Positions 36,347 to 46,152 of a DNA stretch of 64,000 nt are shown here, piece by piece. How positions within the stretch are numbered: position 1 is the stretch's first letter; the number at the start of each line of letters is the position of its first letter. Origin of the DNA: Rhodospirillaceae bacterium. GTDB taxonomy: Bacteria; Pseudomonadota; Alphaproteobacteria; Rhodospirillales; Casp-alpha2. A program made the translations under genes and the position numbers. The notes under the pieces are model-generated. The model did not search any database. It worked only from the letters and a program-made list of their open reading frames with translations, and was not told the DNA's origin. The DNA lies in NCBI GenBank assembly GCA_016845145.1, contig JAERTE010000083.1, forward strand, positions 1-64,000, written 5' to 3'.

Positions 36347-37427
36347 CCCCCTCGAGGCCCAGCGCGATCAGCGCTGGATGCGCGCCGCGCTGGCGTTGGC
36401 CGGGCGCGGTGTCGGGCGTGTTTGGCCCAATCCAGCGGTGGGGTGCATTCTGGTTCAGCCGGGAGAGCTTGCGGGAGAGGCGGGGCGCGTCGTTGGTCGC
36501 GGTTGGACGCTGCCCGGCGGACGCCCGCACGCCGAGACGGAGGCGCTCGCACGCGCCGGCGATCAAGCCATAGGCGCCACCGCATATGTGACGTTGGAGC
36601 CGTGCGCGCATACGGGCGAAACGCCGCCCTGCGCCGACGCGTTGATTGACGCCGGCGTTTCGCGTGTTGTCGTCGCCCTCGAAGATCCCGATCCGCGCGT
36701 TGCAGGTGGCGGCATCGCGCGTTTACGCCAAGCCGGTGTTCGTGTTGACGTCGGGTGCGAAAAGGCTGCGGCGCGTGTCGTAAATGCCGGTTTCCTGCAA
36801 CGTGTTGAACATGGTCGGCCTTGGACGGCCTTGAAGGCAGCGACGACACTGGATGGTAGAATTGCGACCCGCAGCGGCCACAGTCAGTGGATCACGGGCT
36901 CGAGCGCACGGGCTCGCGGACATTTGTTGCGAGCACGATTTGATGCCATTTTGACTGGTAGCGGAACAGCCAATGCCGACAATCCGCGCCTGACATGCCG
37001 CCTGCCGGGGCTTGAAAACCGATCACCTGTGCCGGTCGTCATGGTTGGAGAAACCCCGCTTGATCCTGCGAGCCATTTGGCAATATCGGGATACACCCGG
37101 ATATATGGCGGCGGGTCCCGACCCGAACCAGAAACCGTTCTTGCCGATTTGGCCCACGCCGGGATCACGCGCGTCTTGATCGAAGCGGGCCCTGGTATCG
37201 CTGCCGCGTTTTTCCGTCGAGGTTTGGTTGATGAGATTCACTGGTTCCGTGCCCCGACGGTGATGGGCGGTGACGGACTTGCGGCAATCGGGGATTTGGG
37301 TCATGACAGCGCGAACGCGCTCAGGGCGTTTGACTTGGTTGAGCGCCATATCGTCGGTGGGGACACGTATGATGTTTTGCGTCGCCCAGACCTTGAGATG
37401 TCAAACACGGCAAGACAGAAGGACTAA
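36324..37427 (+). CDS. ribD: Bifunctional riboflavin deaminase/reductase
   Basis: RibD deaminates and reduces the pyrimidine intermediate of riboflavin synthesis. The 367-residue protein has the deaminase zinc site [11 protein letters not shown] with [15 protein letters not shown] (residues about 70-115) and a RibD_C reductase domain from [19 protein letters not shown] use the GTG at 36324 ([13 protein letters not shown]), overlapping nrdR by 23 bp. An ATG at 36378 (MRAALALAG) would remove 18 residues; family alignments usually start a few residues before that. ribE starts two bases after the stop. Confidence 0.93.
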   Translation: MKTTSPTNPLEAQRDQRWMRAALALAGRGVGRVWPNPAVGCILVQPGELAGEAGRVVGRGWTLPGGRPHAETEALARAGDQAIGATAYVTLEPCAHTGETPPCADALIDAGVSRVVVALEDPDPRVAGGGIARLRQAGVRVDVGCEKAAARVVNAGFLQRVEHGRPWTALKAATTLDGRIATRSGHSQWITGSSARARGHLLRARFDAILTGSGTANADNPRLTCRLPGLENRSPVPVVMVGETPLDPASHLAISGYTRIYGGGSRPEPETVLADLAHAGITRVLIEAGPGIAAAFFRRGLVDEIHWFRAPTVMGGDGLAAIGDLGHDSANALRAFDLVERHIVGGDTYDVLRRPDLEMSNTARQKD

Positions 37428-37429
37428 GC

Positions 37430-38020
37430 ATGTTTACCGGGATCATTACCGACGTGGGCGAGGTTCGACGCATTGACGACAGTGCTGAGACACGCATGGA
37501 GATTGGCACCTCCTACGATTTGCAAAATGTCGATATGGGGGCGTCGATCTGCAACTCGGGTGTTTGTTTGACTGTAGTCGAAAAGGGGAGCGACTGGTTT
37601 GCCGTGGAAGTATCACAAGAGACGCTGTCGAAAACCACGCTTGGACAATGGACGGCGGGAACGCGGATCAACCTCGAGCGTGCTTTGAAAGTCGGAGATG
37701 AACTGGGCGGGCATATCGTATCGGGGCACGTGGACGGTGTTGGCCGGCTTGTCAGCCGCGAAAGTGTAGGTGAATCGACCCGCATGAGCTTTGAAGCGCC
37801 GGCTGAGTTGGCGCGGTTTATCGCGGTGAAAGGTTCGATCACCATTGATGGTGTTTCCCTGACCGTGAACGAGGTCGAGGGTCTGCGGTTTTCTGTCAAT
37901 ATCATCCCCCATACCCAAGAGGTCACGACCTTGGGCAATCTTGCGTCAGAAGATACGGTAAACCTGGAAATTGATATGCTCGCGCGCTATGTTGCGAGGC
38001 TTCGGGAAACCGAAGCATAA
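37430..38020 (+). CDS. ribE: Riboflavin synthase, alpha chain
   Basis: This enzyme dismutates two lumazines to riboflavin. The 196-residue protein shows the internal duplication of the family: the first lumazine-binding half begins MFTGIITDVGEV, and the second from about residue 96 begins HIVSGHVDGVGRL, with the second-half serine/threonine pattern KGSITIDGVSLTVN. It is the second of the rib genes, close after ribD. Confidence 0.97.
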   Translation: MFTGIITDVGEVRRIDDSAETRMEIGTSYDLQNVDMGASICNSGVCLTVVEKGSDWFAVEVSQETLSKTTLGQWTAGTRINLERALKVGDELGGHIVSGHVDGVGRLVSRESVGESTRMSFEAPAELARFIAVKGSITIDGVSLTVNEVEGLRFSVNIIPHTQEVTTLGNLASEDTVNLEIDMLARYVARLRETEA

Positions 38021-38041
38021 CTCATTGTTGGAAAAAGAAAA

Positions 38042-39223
38042 TTGTCTCAATCGCCAAATCAAGATGTAGCCCACGGGACGACACATGCAGACTATCTGTC
38101 GTCGGTTGAGGAGATCATCGACGACGCCCGCAACGGTCGGATGTTTATTCTTGTCGACGACGAGGAGCGTGAGAACGAAGGTGATCTCGTTATCCCCTCG
38201 CAGATGGCGACGCCCGAGGCGATCAATTTCATGGCCAAGTACGGGCGAGGATTGATTTGTCTTTCGTTGACCCGCGACAGGTTGGCACATTTGGACTTGC
38301 CGCTTATGCCGCAGCGAAATTCTTCGCGCCATCAAACGGCGTTTACTGTATCTATTGAGGCCCTCGAAGGGGTGACTACCGGCATTTCCGCATCCGACCG
38401 GGCGCGGACCATCTCGGTGGCCATTGACCCGTCGAAGGGGCAAGCGGACATTGTCAGCCCCGGCCATATCTTTCCGCTCGAAGCGCGCGAAGGCGGCGTG
38501 TTGGTGCGGGCTGGTCATACAGAAGCCGCCATTGATGTTGCGCGTTTGGCTGGCCTCAATCCGTCCGGCGTGATTTGCGAAATCATGAACGAAGACGGCA
38601 CCATGGCCCGGTTGCCGGATCTGGTGAAGTTCGCGCAGCACCACAATCTCAAGATCGGAACCATTGCGGACCTGATTTCATACCGGCTGAAGAACGATCG
38701 CATCATTGAACGCGCCCTGGAGACCACCTTCGAGAGCGAGCACGGCGGTGAGTTCCGCATGCATGTCTACACCAACAAAGTTGCCTACGCCGAGCACATC
38801 GCGTTGGTGAAAGGCGACATTGAAGGCGACAAACCGGTACCGGTCCGCATGCATGCGCTGAATGTCTTGGAAGATGTCCTGCACGATGGGGCTTCGGAGA
38901 AATCTGGCCAACTGCATGCCGCGATGCGAATGATAGGCGAGATGGAGCACGGCATCGTCGTGTTGATACGCGAGCCGCACCGCACCGCACTGTCGGACCG
39001 GCTTCGCCAGCGCATGGGGCAACCGTGTGCACCCGGCGCTGTGCTTGGCGGTCAGGAGAAGGCTCTGCGCGATTACGGCGTAGGGGCGCAGATATTGCTC
39101 GACCTTGGCGTCAAGGACATGGTTTTGCTCACCAACACCACACAGAGGACCATCGTCGGTCTGGAAGGTTACGGCCTTAGGGTTGTCGGTCAAAAAGCTA
39201 TCGAAATAGCGGACGGAGACTGA
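38042..39223 (+). CDS. ribB: DHBP synthase with degenerate GTP cyclohydrolase II domain (RibBX)
   Basis: The N-terminal half (to about residue 215) is a complete 3,4-dihydroxy-2-butanone 4-phosphate synthase: [24 protein letters not shown] and [14 protein letters not shown]. It supplies the four-carbon unit for lumazine. The C-terminal half looks like RibA but its zinc site is gone. Where E. coli RibA reads HSECLTGD...CDCG this protein reads MHALNVLED and then GQLHAA, with no cysteines. It should therefore not hydrolyse GTP. Alphaproteobacterial RibBX proteins of this kind are known. The start is a TTG at 38042. ribH follows after 4 bp. Confidence 0.93.
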   Translation: MSQSPNQDVAHGTTHADYLSSVEEIIDDARNGRMFILVDDEERENEGDLVIPSQMATPEAINFMAKYGRGLICLSLTRDRLAHLDLPLMPQRNSSRHQTAFTVSIEALEGVTTGISASDRARTISVAIDPSKGQADIVSPGHIFPLEAREGGVLVRAGHTEAAIDVARLAGLNPSGVICEIMNEDGTMARLPDLVKFAQHHNLKIGTIADLISYRLKNDRIIERALETTFESEHGGEFRMHVYTNKVAYAEHIALVKGDIEGDKPVPVRMHALNVLEDVLHDGASEKSGQLHAAMRMIGEMEHGIVVLIREPHRTALSDRLRQRMGQPCAPGAVLGGQEKALRDYGVGAQILLDLGVKDMVLLTNTTQRTIVGLEGYGLRVVGQKAIEIADGD

Positions 39224-39227
39224 ACTG

Positions 39228-39692
39228 ATGCCGGCAAAACCCTGTATCTTGATTGTTGAGGCCCGGTTTTACGCCGATATAGCCGATGGCTTGGCGGAGG
39301 GAGCTATCACCGCCCTGGAAGCAGCAGGTTTCGACCATGAGCGGTTAGAAGTCCCTGGTGTGTTCGAGATCCCGGCGGCGGTCCGCATGGCGATACGGTC
39401 TATGGAGTTTCATTCCGGTTCCAAGTCGTATGCGGGTTTTATTGCCTTGGGGTGCGTGATCCGAGGAGAAACCAGCCACTACGATTATGTGTGCGGTGAA
39501 TCTAGCCGCGCTTTGATGGATTTGACGACCGAATATTCGGTGGCGCTGGGATTTGGTGTCTTGACTTGCGAAAATGGCGATCAGGCCCGAGTTCGTGCCG
39601 ATATCAATGCCAAGAACAAAGGCGGCGAGGCGGCGGAAGCTTGTATGCGCATGATGGACGTGAAACGCCATTTTCGCCTGACGCAGCGATGA
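39228..39692 (+). CDS. ribH: 6,7-dimethyl-8-ribityllumazine synthase
   Basis: RibH condenses the RibB product with the ribitylamino-pyrimidine to lumazine. At 154 residues it is full length. ILIVEARFYADIADGLAEGA, VPGVFEIPAAVRMAI and ALGCVIRGETSHYDYVC match the active-site loops, with the ETxHYD motif and the catalytic His. The stop overlaps the nusB ATG by 2-4 bases, so translation is coupled. Confidence 0.97.
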   Translation: MPAKPCILIVEARFYADIADGLAEGAITALEAAGFDHERLEVPGVFEIPAAVRMAIRSMEFHSGSKSYAGFIALGCVIRGETSHYDYVCGESSRALMDLTTEYSVALGFGVLTCENGDQARVRADINAKNKGGEAAEACMRMMDVKRHFRLTQR

Positions 39693-40237
39693 GCGAGTCC
39701 CCGACCATGAGCGAGCCCCGGGCAGAATCTATGTCTTCGCCGAAATTTGACCGTGCCGCCCGCTTGGCCGTGGTGCAAGCCTTGTATGAGATCGACGTAA
39801 CCGATGCGCCTTTGGATCGGGTATTGGACACCTTCGCGGAGAAGCGTTGGGAGTCTTTGCAAGCTGAGCTAGCGCCGGCAGATGAGTACGAAGACGGCGA
39901 ATTGGTGGCGTTGCCTATTCCGGACCAAAAGCGGCTCCGCGCCATCGTGCGTGGTACACTGTCTCATCAGGCGGAGATCGACGAAAAGATCAAATCATTG
40001 CTGGACACGGCCGAGGCCTTTGAGCAACTCGAGGCGTTAACGCGTGTCATTTTGCGTGCTGCTGCACACGAATTGTCCGAAGCGCCCAAAGTACCGACGG
40101 GGACGATCGTTTCGGCCTACGTGTCCATCGCGCACGCATTCTTCACCGAAAACCAACCGCGCCTGATCAATGCCGTACTTGATTCGTTGGCGGTAGATAT
40201 TCGGGGAACCGGCGAGCATTCCCGCTCGGTATCTTGA
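39689..40237 (+). CDS. nusB: Transcription antitermination factor NusB
   Basis: NusB binds boxA RNA with S10 to protect rRNA transcription from early termination. The 182-residue protein is somewhat long, with an N-terminal extension of about 20 residues (MSESPTMSEPRAES). The core ARLAVVQALYEIDV begins the helical fold, and VILRAAAHELSEA plus YVSIAHAFFTENQPRLINAVLDS carry the conserved RNA-binding end. A second in-frame ATG at 39707 (MSEPRAES) would shorten it. It sits between ribH and thiL, as in many alphaproteobacteria. Confidence 0.95.
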   Translation: MSESPTMSEPRAESMSSPKFDRAARLAVVQALYEIDVTDAPLDRVLDTFAEKRWESLQAELAPADEYEDGELVALPIPDQKRLRAIVRGTLSHQAEIDEKIKSLLDTAEAFEQLEALTRVILRAAAHELSEAPKVPTGTIVSAYVSIAHAFFTENQPRLINAVLDSLAVDIRGTGEHSRSVS

Positions 40238-40247
40238 GCCGGCGGGG

Positions 40248-41240
40248 ATGGCGAAGGCATCTGAATTCGAAACCATCGAGCGCTATTTCGCGCCACTGAG
40301 TGCTAGCGCACCGGGCGCCTACGGCCTTGCAAACGATGCAGCAGTTTGGTGCCCAAAAGACGGCTGTGAAGCGGTCGTCACCACCGATTGTATGGTTGCC
40401 GGTGTGCATTTTTTGCCCGATGATCCGCCCGATTTGATTGCTAGCAAATTGCTGGCCGTCAATCTCTCCGACATTGCCGCCATGGGCGCGCGCCCGACCG
40501 GCTATACATTGGCCGTCGCTTGGCCGAGCGACCTTGATGAGGCTTGGATCGCTGCGTTCTCCGATGGGTTGGGGCGCGCGCAAACAATGGCCCAGGTGAC
40601 CTTGCTAGGCGGTGACACGGTATCGACGCCCGGTCCCTTGACGTTGAGCCTGACGGCATTGGGAGAGGTGCCTGTCGGCGAGGCGTTGACTCGCTCGGGC
40701 GCCAATCCTGGCGATGCCATTTATGTCACCGGCACGATCGGTGATGCAGCACTTGGCTTGCGGGTCCTGCGTGGTGAACTGGAACCGTTAACCGCAAATC
40801 ACCAAGACGCCTTGGCGCGGCGATATAGGGAGCCGGTGGCGAGGACAGATGTCGGCCAGCGGCTGCTCGGTCTTGCGACGGCGGCTATAGATATTTCCGA
40901 TGGCCTGGCCGCCGACCTTGGGCATGTGGCGAAGCACTCTGCGGTCTCCATAGAAGTCGAGCGCATGGCCATTCCGTTATCGAAAGGTGCGCGCGCATGT
41001 ATTGAGACCGATGCATCTTTGTGGGATGAGATTGTTGGTGGTGGCGATGACTATGAACTGGCGTTCTCGGCGCCGAGTGACCAGGTGAACAACATCGCGA
41101 CCTTGGCAAAGGCGGCAGAAACGCCCATCACACGCATCGGCAAAATCAAAAAAGCAACCGATAGCCAATCCGGTGTGCGGTTTATTGATGCCGATGGCGC
41201 GGTTATCGCTGTCGAGCAAACCGGTTTTCAGCATTTTTAA
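40248..41240 (+). CDS. thiL: Thiamine-monophosphate kinase
   Basis: ThiL phosphorylates thiamin monophosphate to the active pyrophosphate. The 330-residue protein has the family's Asp-rich metal sites: NDAAVWCPKDG, VTTDCMVAGVHFLPDDPP and AVNLSDIAAMGARPTGY, and DISDGLAADLGHVAK plus the glycine-rich GGGDDYELAFSAP. It begins 10 bp after nusB. The thiSG fusion at 1724 is the only other thiamin gene visible. Confidence 0.96.
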   Translation: MAKASEFETIERYFAPLSASAPGAYGLANDAAVWCPKDGCEAVVTTDCMVAGVHFLPDDPPDLIASKLLAVNLSDIAAMGARPTGYTLAVAWPSDLDEAWIAAFSDGLGRAQTMAQVTLLGGDTVSTPGPLTLSLTALGEVPVGEALTRSGANPGDAIYVTGTIGDAALGLRVLRGELEPLTANHQDALARRYREPVARTDVGQRLLGLATAAIDISDGLAADLGHVAKHSAVSIEVERMAIPLSKGARACIETDASLWDEIVGGGDDYELAFSAPSDQVNNIATLAKAAETPITRIGKIKKATDSQSGVRFIDADGAVIAVEQTGFQHF

Positions 41241-41317
41241 GTCGCTTGGGCTCGTGGTAATCTGCGTATAGGATTTTGTGAAGCAACACGCGGGGAAACA
41301 GTTGTGGAGACAGCGAC

Positions 41318-41773
41318 GTGAAGAAAATCATGATTATCTTGGCGGCACTGTTTATCCTCGCTGGCGGCGCAGTGGCTGTACTTAAATGGTTGGGCTTGGG
41401 ACCATTTGAGGAGCAGGCAGCGGTCGAAGAAGCACCCAAAGAACCCGAAGTGCAAACGATTTTCATCGATATGGACCCGATCATGGTGCCGCTGTTGCAG
41501 GGCAACAATGTCGCCGCGTTGGTACAGATTCAGGTGAAACTGGAGACTGAGGGCCAGGACAATGCGATTTATCTGAAGCGCCGCATGCCGAAAATCAGCG
41601 ACGCTTTCGTGAGTGATTTACACGCATTTATGCCTCGGATGTTGAAGAAGCATGAGCGAATCGACGTGTTGATATTGAAGCAACGCCTTCAAGTCATTGG
41701 GGACCGGTTGTTCGGCGAGGGATATATCAAAGACGTCTTGGTGCAATCGGTCATCGATACCCCTGCAAGTTAA
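41318..41773 (+). CDS. FliL-like membrane-anchored protein
   Basis: A 151-residue protein with a single N-terminal membrane segment (about residues 4-24, IMIILAALFILAGGAVAVLKW) and a periplasmic domain that looks like FliL: DMDPIMVPLLQGNNVAALVQ, a long helix, then INDVLVQSVID-type end (GYIKDVLVQSVID). FliL supports the flagellar stator, but no flagellar gene is nearby and a FliL-like role elsewhere is possible. The GTG start at 41318 is preceded by GGAG. It lies between thiL and hppA. Confidence 0.7.
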   Translation: MKKIMIILAALFILAGGAVAVLKWLGLGPFEEQAAVEEAPKEPEVQTIFIDMDPIMVPLLQGNNVAALVQIQVKLETEGQDNAIYLKRRMPKISDAFVSDLHAFMPRMLKKHERIDVLILKQRLQVIGDRLFGEGYIKDVLVQSVIDTPAS

Positions 41774-41981
41774 GGCTTTTTTGGCCTAAACCCTGGCAAT
41801 TTTCCGCAGCTGCGAACCTTTGTTGCATTCAAGGACGGATTCTGGCACTTTCCTGCCGATTTTCGACCAAGGCCCTTTAATGGGTCGGGTTGGAAGCATG
41901 TCCTGTGGGACGGACACGATGGAGGAACGGCTTTATTGCCGCGTGGGCGTGCCAATAACCTAATTGAGGGGTTTTCCCAAA

Positions 41982-44072
41982 ATGAACTTGTACCTTTTGG
42001 TAATTGCATGTGGCGCCGTTGCGCTGCTGTACGGCGTTTATGCCTCGAGGTCGGTGCTGTCCGCACCTGACGGCAATGAGCGTATGCAGGAAATTGCGGC
42101 GGCTATTCAAGAAGGCGCCAAAGCGTTCTTGAACCGGCAATATACGGCGATCGCTATCGTCGGAGTCATCATCGGCGTGTTGTTGGGCCTAAAGCTCGGC
42201 CTTTTGGTCGCGATCGGATACTTTGTCGGTGCCGTGCTTTCGGGTGCTGCCGGCTATATCGGCATGAATGTGTCGGTGAAAGCCAACGTGCGCACCACCG
42301 AAGCCGCCCGGAGCCAAGGTTTGGCCGGCGGTCTCGACGTCGCGTTCAAGGCCGGTGCCATTACTGGCATGCTGGTGGTTGGTTTGGCGCTATTGGGTCT
42401 CGCCGGATACTACACCTTGCTCCGTGAAATGGTTGATCCCAACACCACCGAAGGCATGCGCCATATTCTCGAAGCGCTGGTTGCCTTGGGCTTCGGTGCA
42501 TCTTTGATTTCAATCTTTGCCCGTCTCGGTGGCGGTATCTTCACCAAGGGCGCCGATGTGGGTTCCGATTTGGTGGGTAAGATCGAAGCCGGTATCCCGG
42601 AAGATGATCCACGCAACGCGGGCGTCATCGCCGACAACGTTGGCGACAACGTTGGTGACTGCGCCGGTATGGCCGCTGACTTGTTCGAAACTTATGCAGT
42701 CACGTTGGTTGGCACCATGTTGCTGGGCGCTATCTTCTTCACTGGGGCGGCGCAGGAAAGCATGATGCTGTTGCCGCTGCTTATCGGTGCAGCGTGCATC
42801 TTGGCGTCCGTTGTCGCGACGTGGTTCGTGAAACTTGGTTCGAATAACTCGATCATGGGTGCGCTCTATAAGGGGTTCATCGCCAGTGCGGTGATTTCCG
42901 CCGTCCTGATCGGTGGCGTGATTTCGACCTTTATCGGTTGGGACACGGCCTACGCCATGAGCGATTCCAAAGTCACCGGAACGGCACTGTTTATTTGTGC
43001 CATTGTCGGGCTTGTAGTCACCGGCCTGATCATCTGGATCACCGAATACTACACTGGCACCGACTATCGTCCGGTACGTAGTGTGGCGGCGGCTTCGGAA
43101 ACGGGCCACGGCACCAACGTGATCCAAGGTTTGGCGGTATCCATGGAAGCCACCGCGCTTCCGGTGATCGTCATCTGTGGCGGGATCATCATCTCGTACA
43201 TGCAGGCTGGTTTGTTCGGTATATCCATTGCGGCGACGGCCATGTTGGCCCTTGCCGGCATGGTGGTTGCACTCGATGCCTTCGGTCCCGTGACGGATAA
43301 CGCCGGCGGCATTGCCGAAATGGCGGAATTGCCTGATGAAGTCCGTAATACGACGGATGCCTTGGATGCTGTTGGTAACACAACCAAGGCCGTAACCAAG
43401 GGGTACGCCATCGGGTCCGCGGGCTTGGCTGCCTTGGTGCTGTTCGGCGCCTATACGGAAGATCTTAAGCACTACTTCCCGAACGTTGACGTGACGTTCA
43501 CGCTGCAAGATCCCTATGTTGTCATCGGCTTGTTCATCGGCGGCATGCTGCCGTACCTGTTTGGTGGTATGGGCATGATGGCCGTGGGCCGTGCCGGTGG
43601 TGCGGTGGTCGTTGAAGTGCGTAGGCAGTTCAAGGAAATCCCCGGCATCATGGAAGGCACGGCGAAGCCGGAATACGGTAAATGCGTCGATCTGCTGACC
43701 AAGGCGGCGATCAAAGAGATGATCATTCCGTCATTGTTGCCGTTGCTGGCTCCGGTGGTGATCTACTTCGTGGTCAATGCCATCGCGGGTCAGGCTGCTG
43801 CATTCTCGGCCGTTGGCGCCAGCTTGCTGGGCACCATCGTTACCGGCTTGTTTGTGGCGCTGTCCATGACCGCCGGCGGCGGTGCTTGGGATAACGCCAA
43901 GAAGTACATCGAAGACGGCAACCACGGCGGCAAGGGCTCCGATGCCCACCACGCTGCGGTTACCGGTGACACGGTCGGCGATCCTTACAAGGATACCGCC
44001 GGTCCGGCTGTCAACCCGATGATCAAGATCACCAACATTGTTGCGATCTTGCTGCTGGCTTTGCTGGCTTAA
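41982..44072 (+). CDS. hppA: Membrane-bound proton-pumping pyrophosphatase
   Basis: HppA couples pyrophosphate hydrolysis to proton export. The 696-residue protein is nearly all membrane helices. The catalytic region has [20 protein letters not shown], then [20 protein letters not shown] and a second site [12 protein letters not shown] with the [15 protein letters not shown] loop. The [10 protein letters not shown] segment with lysine after GNTT is the signature of K+-independent enzymes, which are proton pumps. The ATG at 41982 follows a GAGGGG site. It is followed by a strong terminator. Confidence 0.97.
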   Translation: MNLYLLVIACGAVALLYGVYASRSVLSAPDGNERMQEIAAAIQEGAKAFLNRQYTAIAIVGVIIGVLLGLKLGLLVAIGYFVGAVLSGAAGYIGMNVSVKANVRTTEAARSQGLAGGLDVAFKAGAITGMLVVGLALLGLAGYYTLLREMVDPNTTEGMRHILEALVALGFGASLISIFARLGGGIFTKGADVGSDLVGKIEAGIPEDDPRNAGVIADNVGDNVGDCAGMAADLFETYAVTLVGTMLLGAIFFTGAAQESMMLLPLLIGAACILASVVATWFVKLGSNNSIMGALYKGFIASAVISAVLIGGVISTFIGWDTAYAMSDSKVTGTALFICAIVGLVVTGLIIWITEYYTGTDYRPVRSVAAASETGHGTNVIQGLAVSMEATALPVIVICGGIIISYMQAGLFGISIAATAMLALAGMVVALDAFGPVTDNAGGIAEMAELPDEVRNTTDALDAVGNTTKAVTKGYAIGSAGLAALVLFGAYTEDLKHYFPNVDVTFTLQDPYVVIGLFIGGMLPYLFGGMGMMAVGRAGGAVVVEVRRQFKEIPGIMEGTAKPEYGKCVDLLTKAAIKEMIIPSLLPLLAPVVIYFVVNAIAGQAAAFSAVGASLLGTIVTGLFVALSMTAGGGAWDNAKKYIEDGNHGGKGSDAHHAAVTGDTVGDPYKDTAGPAVNPMIKITNIVAILLLALLA

Positions 44073-44093
44073 TCGGGTTTCGATACCCAAACG

Positions 44094-44128
44094 AAAAGCC
44101 CCGGGGCAGATGCTCCGGGGCTTTTTTC
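44094..44128. terminator. Rho-independent terminator between hppA and bamE, bidirectional
   Basis: An 11-bp GC-rich stem (44097-44107 AGCCCCGGGGC with 44112-44122 GCTCCGGGGCT, one G-T wobble) is followed by six T on the plus strand and preceded by AAAA, which becomes TTTT on the minus strand. It lies 22 bp after the hppA stop and 24 bp after the end of the convergent bamE gene, so it can stop both. Confidence 0.92.
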
Positions 44129-44151
44129 TATAGGCGTATTCGTCGTCGCGG

Positions 44152-44616
44152 TTATTTCTTGGGACCTGTAAATCTACGGAAATTCCCCAATATCTGATCG
44201 ATCCATGTCAGTTCTTCGCCGAAGGTCGGCGTAATTCGCTCGACATGTGTGATTTCGCGCGCGGCATTGAGACCGAGAGAGACCATTTGGGCCATCCGTC
44301 CCTTCTTGTTAAATTCGACAATCAGCACTTGCCGTTCCAGGACTTTTGGCGCTAGAAACGCCACCGTTTCAGTCCGTTCGCCGATGTAGTACCAGGTTTC
44401 GTTGCCGAAGGTGTTGACGCTGGAAGGCGATCCAAGGGAATCAAGAACGTCGTCTTTGGAGACCTCACCGGGCTTCAATTCGCTTACACGTTCCGGGTCG
44501 GGCAAGTTGCCGCGTACGGTGATGCGGCTGATCCCGCAAGCACTAAGCGATACCGCAACAGCAGTAATCGCGAGGGCGTAACCAATGCCGCGAAACAGGT
44601 TTTGGCTTGAAGTCAT
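44152..44616 (-). CDS. bamE: BamE/OmlA-type outer-membrane assembly lipoprotein
   Basis: A 154-residue lipoprotein with lipobox LSAC near residue 27. The SmpA/OmlA domain follows: LPDPERVSELKPGEVSKDDVL, LDSLGSPSSVNTFGNETWYYI and a strand RQVLIVEFNKKGRMAQM. In E. coli BamE assists the BamA complex that inserts outer-membrane proteins. I used the ATG at 44616, which places the signal at the N-terminus; an upstream frame to 44718 has no signal and overlaps the divergent gene. The divergent CBP3-like gene begins 83 bp away. Confidence 0.9.
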   Translation of the reverse strand: MTSSQNLFRGIGYALAITAVAVSLSACGISRITVRGNLPDPERVSELKPGEVSKDDVLDSLGSPSSVNTFGNETWYYIGERTETVAFLAPKVLERQVLIVEFNKKGRMAQMVSLGLNAAREITHVERITPTFGEELTWIDQILGNFRRFTGPKK

Positions 44617-44698
44617 AGGTCCCAACGCATTATTCAACGGTTGACGTTTCAACGTGGCGATTATGCCATTCCCTATGGCAGCCGCAAGTGAGTGATTG

Positions 44699-45256
44699 AT
44701 GTTTAAGATTTTCCGCAAGAATACGGAACGCGAAACGGCAGCGTTGGCGTTGTATTCCGCCGCTGTCGAGCAAGCCCGTTTGCCGGTGTTTTACGAGCGC
44801 TACGGTGTTGCCGATACACCTGACGGTCGATTCGACATGATCATGGTGCATGTGTTCCTGATTTTGCGGCGCCTCAAAGATGGTGAACAGCCGCACCAAG
44901 ACCTAGCCCAAGCGGTCTTCGATGTTATGTTCGCTGATATGGATCAAAATTTGCGAGAGATGGGCGCCGGCGATATTGGCGTTTCGCACCGCATAAAGGA
45001 CATGGCCAAAGCCTTTTACGGACGAATCGCCGTCTACGAAGCTGGTCTCGATGATGCCGATAAATCCACTCTGGAGGGCTCGCTTCGACGTAACGTGTAT
45101 CGTAAAATTGAGCCTGAAGACGCACAAGTTTCTGCCATGGCCGCGCATATCAGAGCGCAGTCGGACAACCTCGCCACGCAGTCGTTGGACGGTTATATAT
45201 CGGGGCGCGTTGAATTCGACGCGCCTCCGCCACACTTGGAAATGAACAATGACTGA
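44699..45256 (+). CDS. Ubiquinol-cytochrome c chaperone (CBP3/UQCC1) family protein
   Basis: A 185-residue protein of the CBP3 family that assists assembly of the cytochrome bc1 complex. The hallmark segments are PVFYERYGVADTPDGRFDMI, VHVFLILRRLKDG, AQAVFDVMFADMDQNLREMG and VSHRIKDMAKAFYGRIAVYE. The ATG at 44699 is preceded by TGAGTGATTG. It overlaps the next gene by 8 bp. The order CBP3-yceD-rpmF-plsX-fabH is typical for alphaproteobacteria. Confidence 0.92.
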   Translation: MFKIFRKNTERETAALALYSAAVEQARLPVFYERYGVADTPDGRFDMIMVHVFLILRRLKDGEQPHQDLAQAVFDVMFADMDQNLREMGAGDIGVSHRIKDMAKAFYGRIAVYEAGLDDADKSTLEGSLRRNVYRKIEPEDAQVSAMAAHIRAQSDNLATQSLDGYISGRVEFDAPPPHLEMNND

Positions 45257-45809
45257 GATCGAACCTGGCCGTCATAATCCGCAATCCGGACTTGCCTGCC
45301 GCCTTGAGGTCGCTGACCTGCCGGCCGATGGCGTCAGCCTGGAACTCATCGCCAGCGCCGATGAGCGCGCCGAATTGGCGACCCGACTGGGCGTTCAAGA
45401 GATTAATGAATTGACTGCGACGATGCATGTCGTGCGAGAGCAAGGTGGCGCAGCTTATCGTGTCGAAGGGCGATTGCACGCGCTGTTGGTGCAAACCTGC
45501 GTGGTTACGCTGCAACCCCTCGAAGCGGCTATTGATGAGCCGATACTTGTCCGGTTTACGCAATCCGACGATGGCGAAGCCGATGATATAGATTGGGACT
45601 TACTGCCTGATGACGAAGATATGCCCGAATCGATCGTCGATGGCGCGATTGATTTGGGTGAATTGGCGGCCGAACAACTGGCGCTGGAGATTGATCCGTT
45701 TCCGCGGACACCCGGCGTGCCCTACCAAGATCACTCGTCGGATGAAGGCGACAACGAAGAGAACCCGTTTTCTGCATTGGCGACGCTGCGCGATAAACTG
45801 TCGAAATAG
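45249..45809 (+). CDS. yceD: YceD/DUF177 family protein
   Basis: A 186-residue protein of the DUF177 family that precedes rpmF in many bacteria and is linked to 23S rRNA accumulation. The core [20 protein letters not shown] (the Cys is the usual position of the family), then [20 protein letters not shown] and the acidic end [20 protein letters not shown] are characteristic. Its stop is 80 bp before rpmF. Confidence 0.9.
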   Translation: MTEIEPGRHNPQSGLACRLEVADLPADGVSLELIASADERAELATRLGVQEINELTATMHVVREQGGAAYRVEGRLHALLVQTCVVTLQPLEAAIDEPILVRFTQSDDGEADDIDWDLLPDDEDMPESIVDGAIDLGELAAEQLALEIDPFPRTPGVPYQDHSSDEGDNEENPFSALATLRDKLSK

Positions 45810-45889
45810 CGTTTCTACGCTTGCCCTTGGCGAGGATTATCTATATTTACGGCCCCTTGTGTCAGGGGCGTTTGTTCGAGGTACGAAAA

Positions 45890-46075
45890 ATGGCAGTTCC
45901 TAAGAAGAAGATATCAACATCGAGACGCGGCATGCGTCGTGCGCACGATGCTCTCGGTGGCGCCGCTTACGAAGAGTGTGCAAATTGCGGTGAGCTGAAG
46001 CGGCCGCATCACGTCTGCGAAAGCTGTGGCCAATACAACGACCGCGAAGTCACTGCGGGTGAAGAGGCTGCATAG
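45890..46075 (+). CDS. rpmF: 50S ribosomal protein L32
   Basis: A 61-residue ribosomal protein. It begins [20 protein letters not shown], the L32 signature, and has the zinc-ribbon cysteines CANCGE and CESCGQ, so it is of the zinc-binding form. It lies between yceD and plsX, the near-universal order. The ATG at 45890 was chosen because similarity begins there. Confidence 0.98.
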   Translation: MAVPKKKISTSRRGMRRAHDALGGAAYEECANCGELKRPHHVCESCGQYNDREVTAGEEAA

Positions 46076-46152
46076 CCTCTGTTCATCTGATCGTCGCGAC
46101 CTTATAAAGGTCTCCATGGGTTTTATATTTGATCTCCGTCAGGTGAACCACC

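Noticed and set aside
41848-41864. Sigma54-like sequence TGGCACTTTCCTGCC before hppA
   Set aside because: The GG and GC pairs are one base too close for a sigma54 promoter, and hppA is usually a housekeeping gene.
42510-43508. 332-residue open frame on the minus strand
   Set aside because: It is antisense to hppA, an unmistakable membrane pyrophosphatase, and shows only the His/Arg/Asp-rich composition of a shadow frame.
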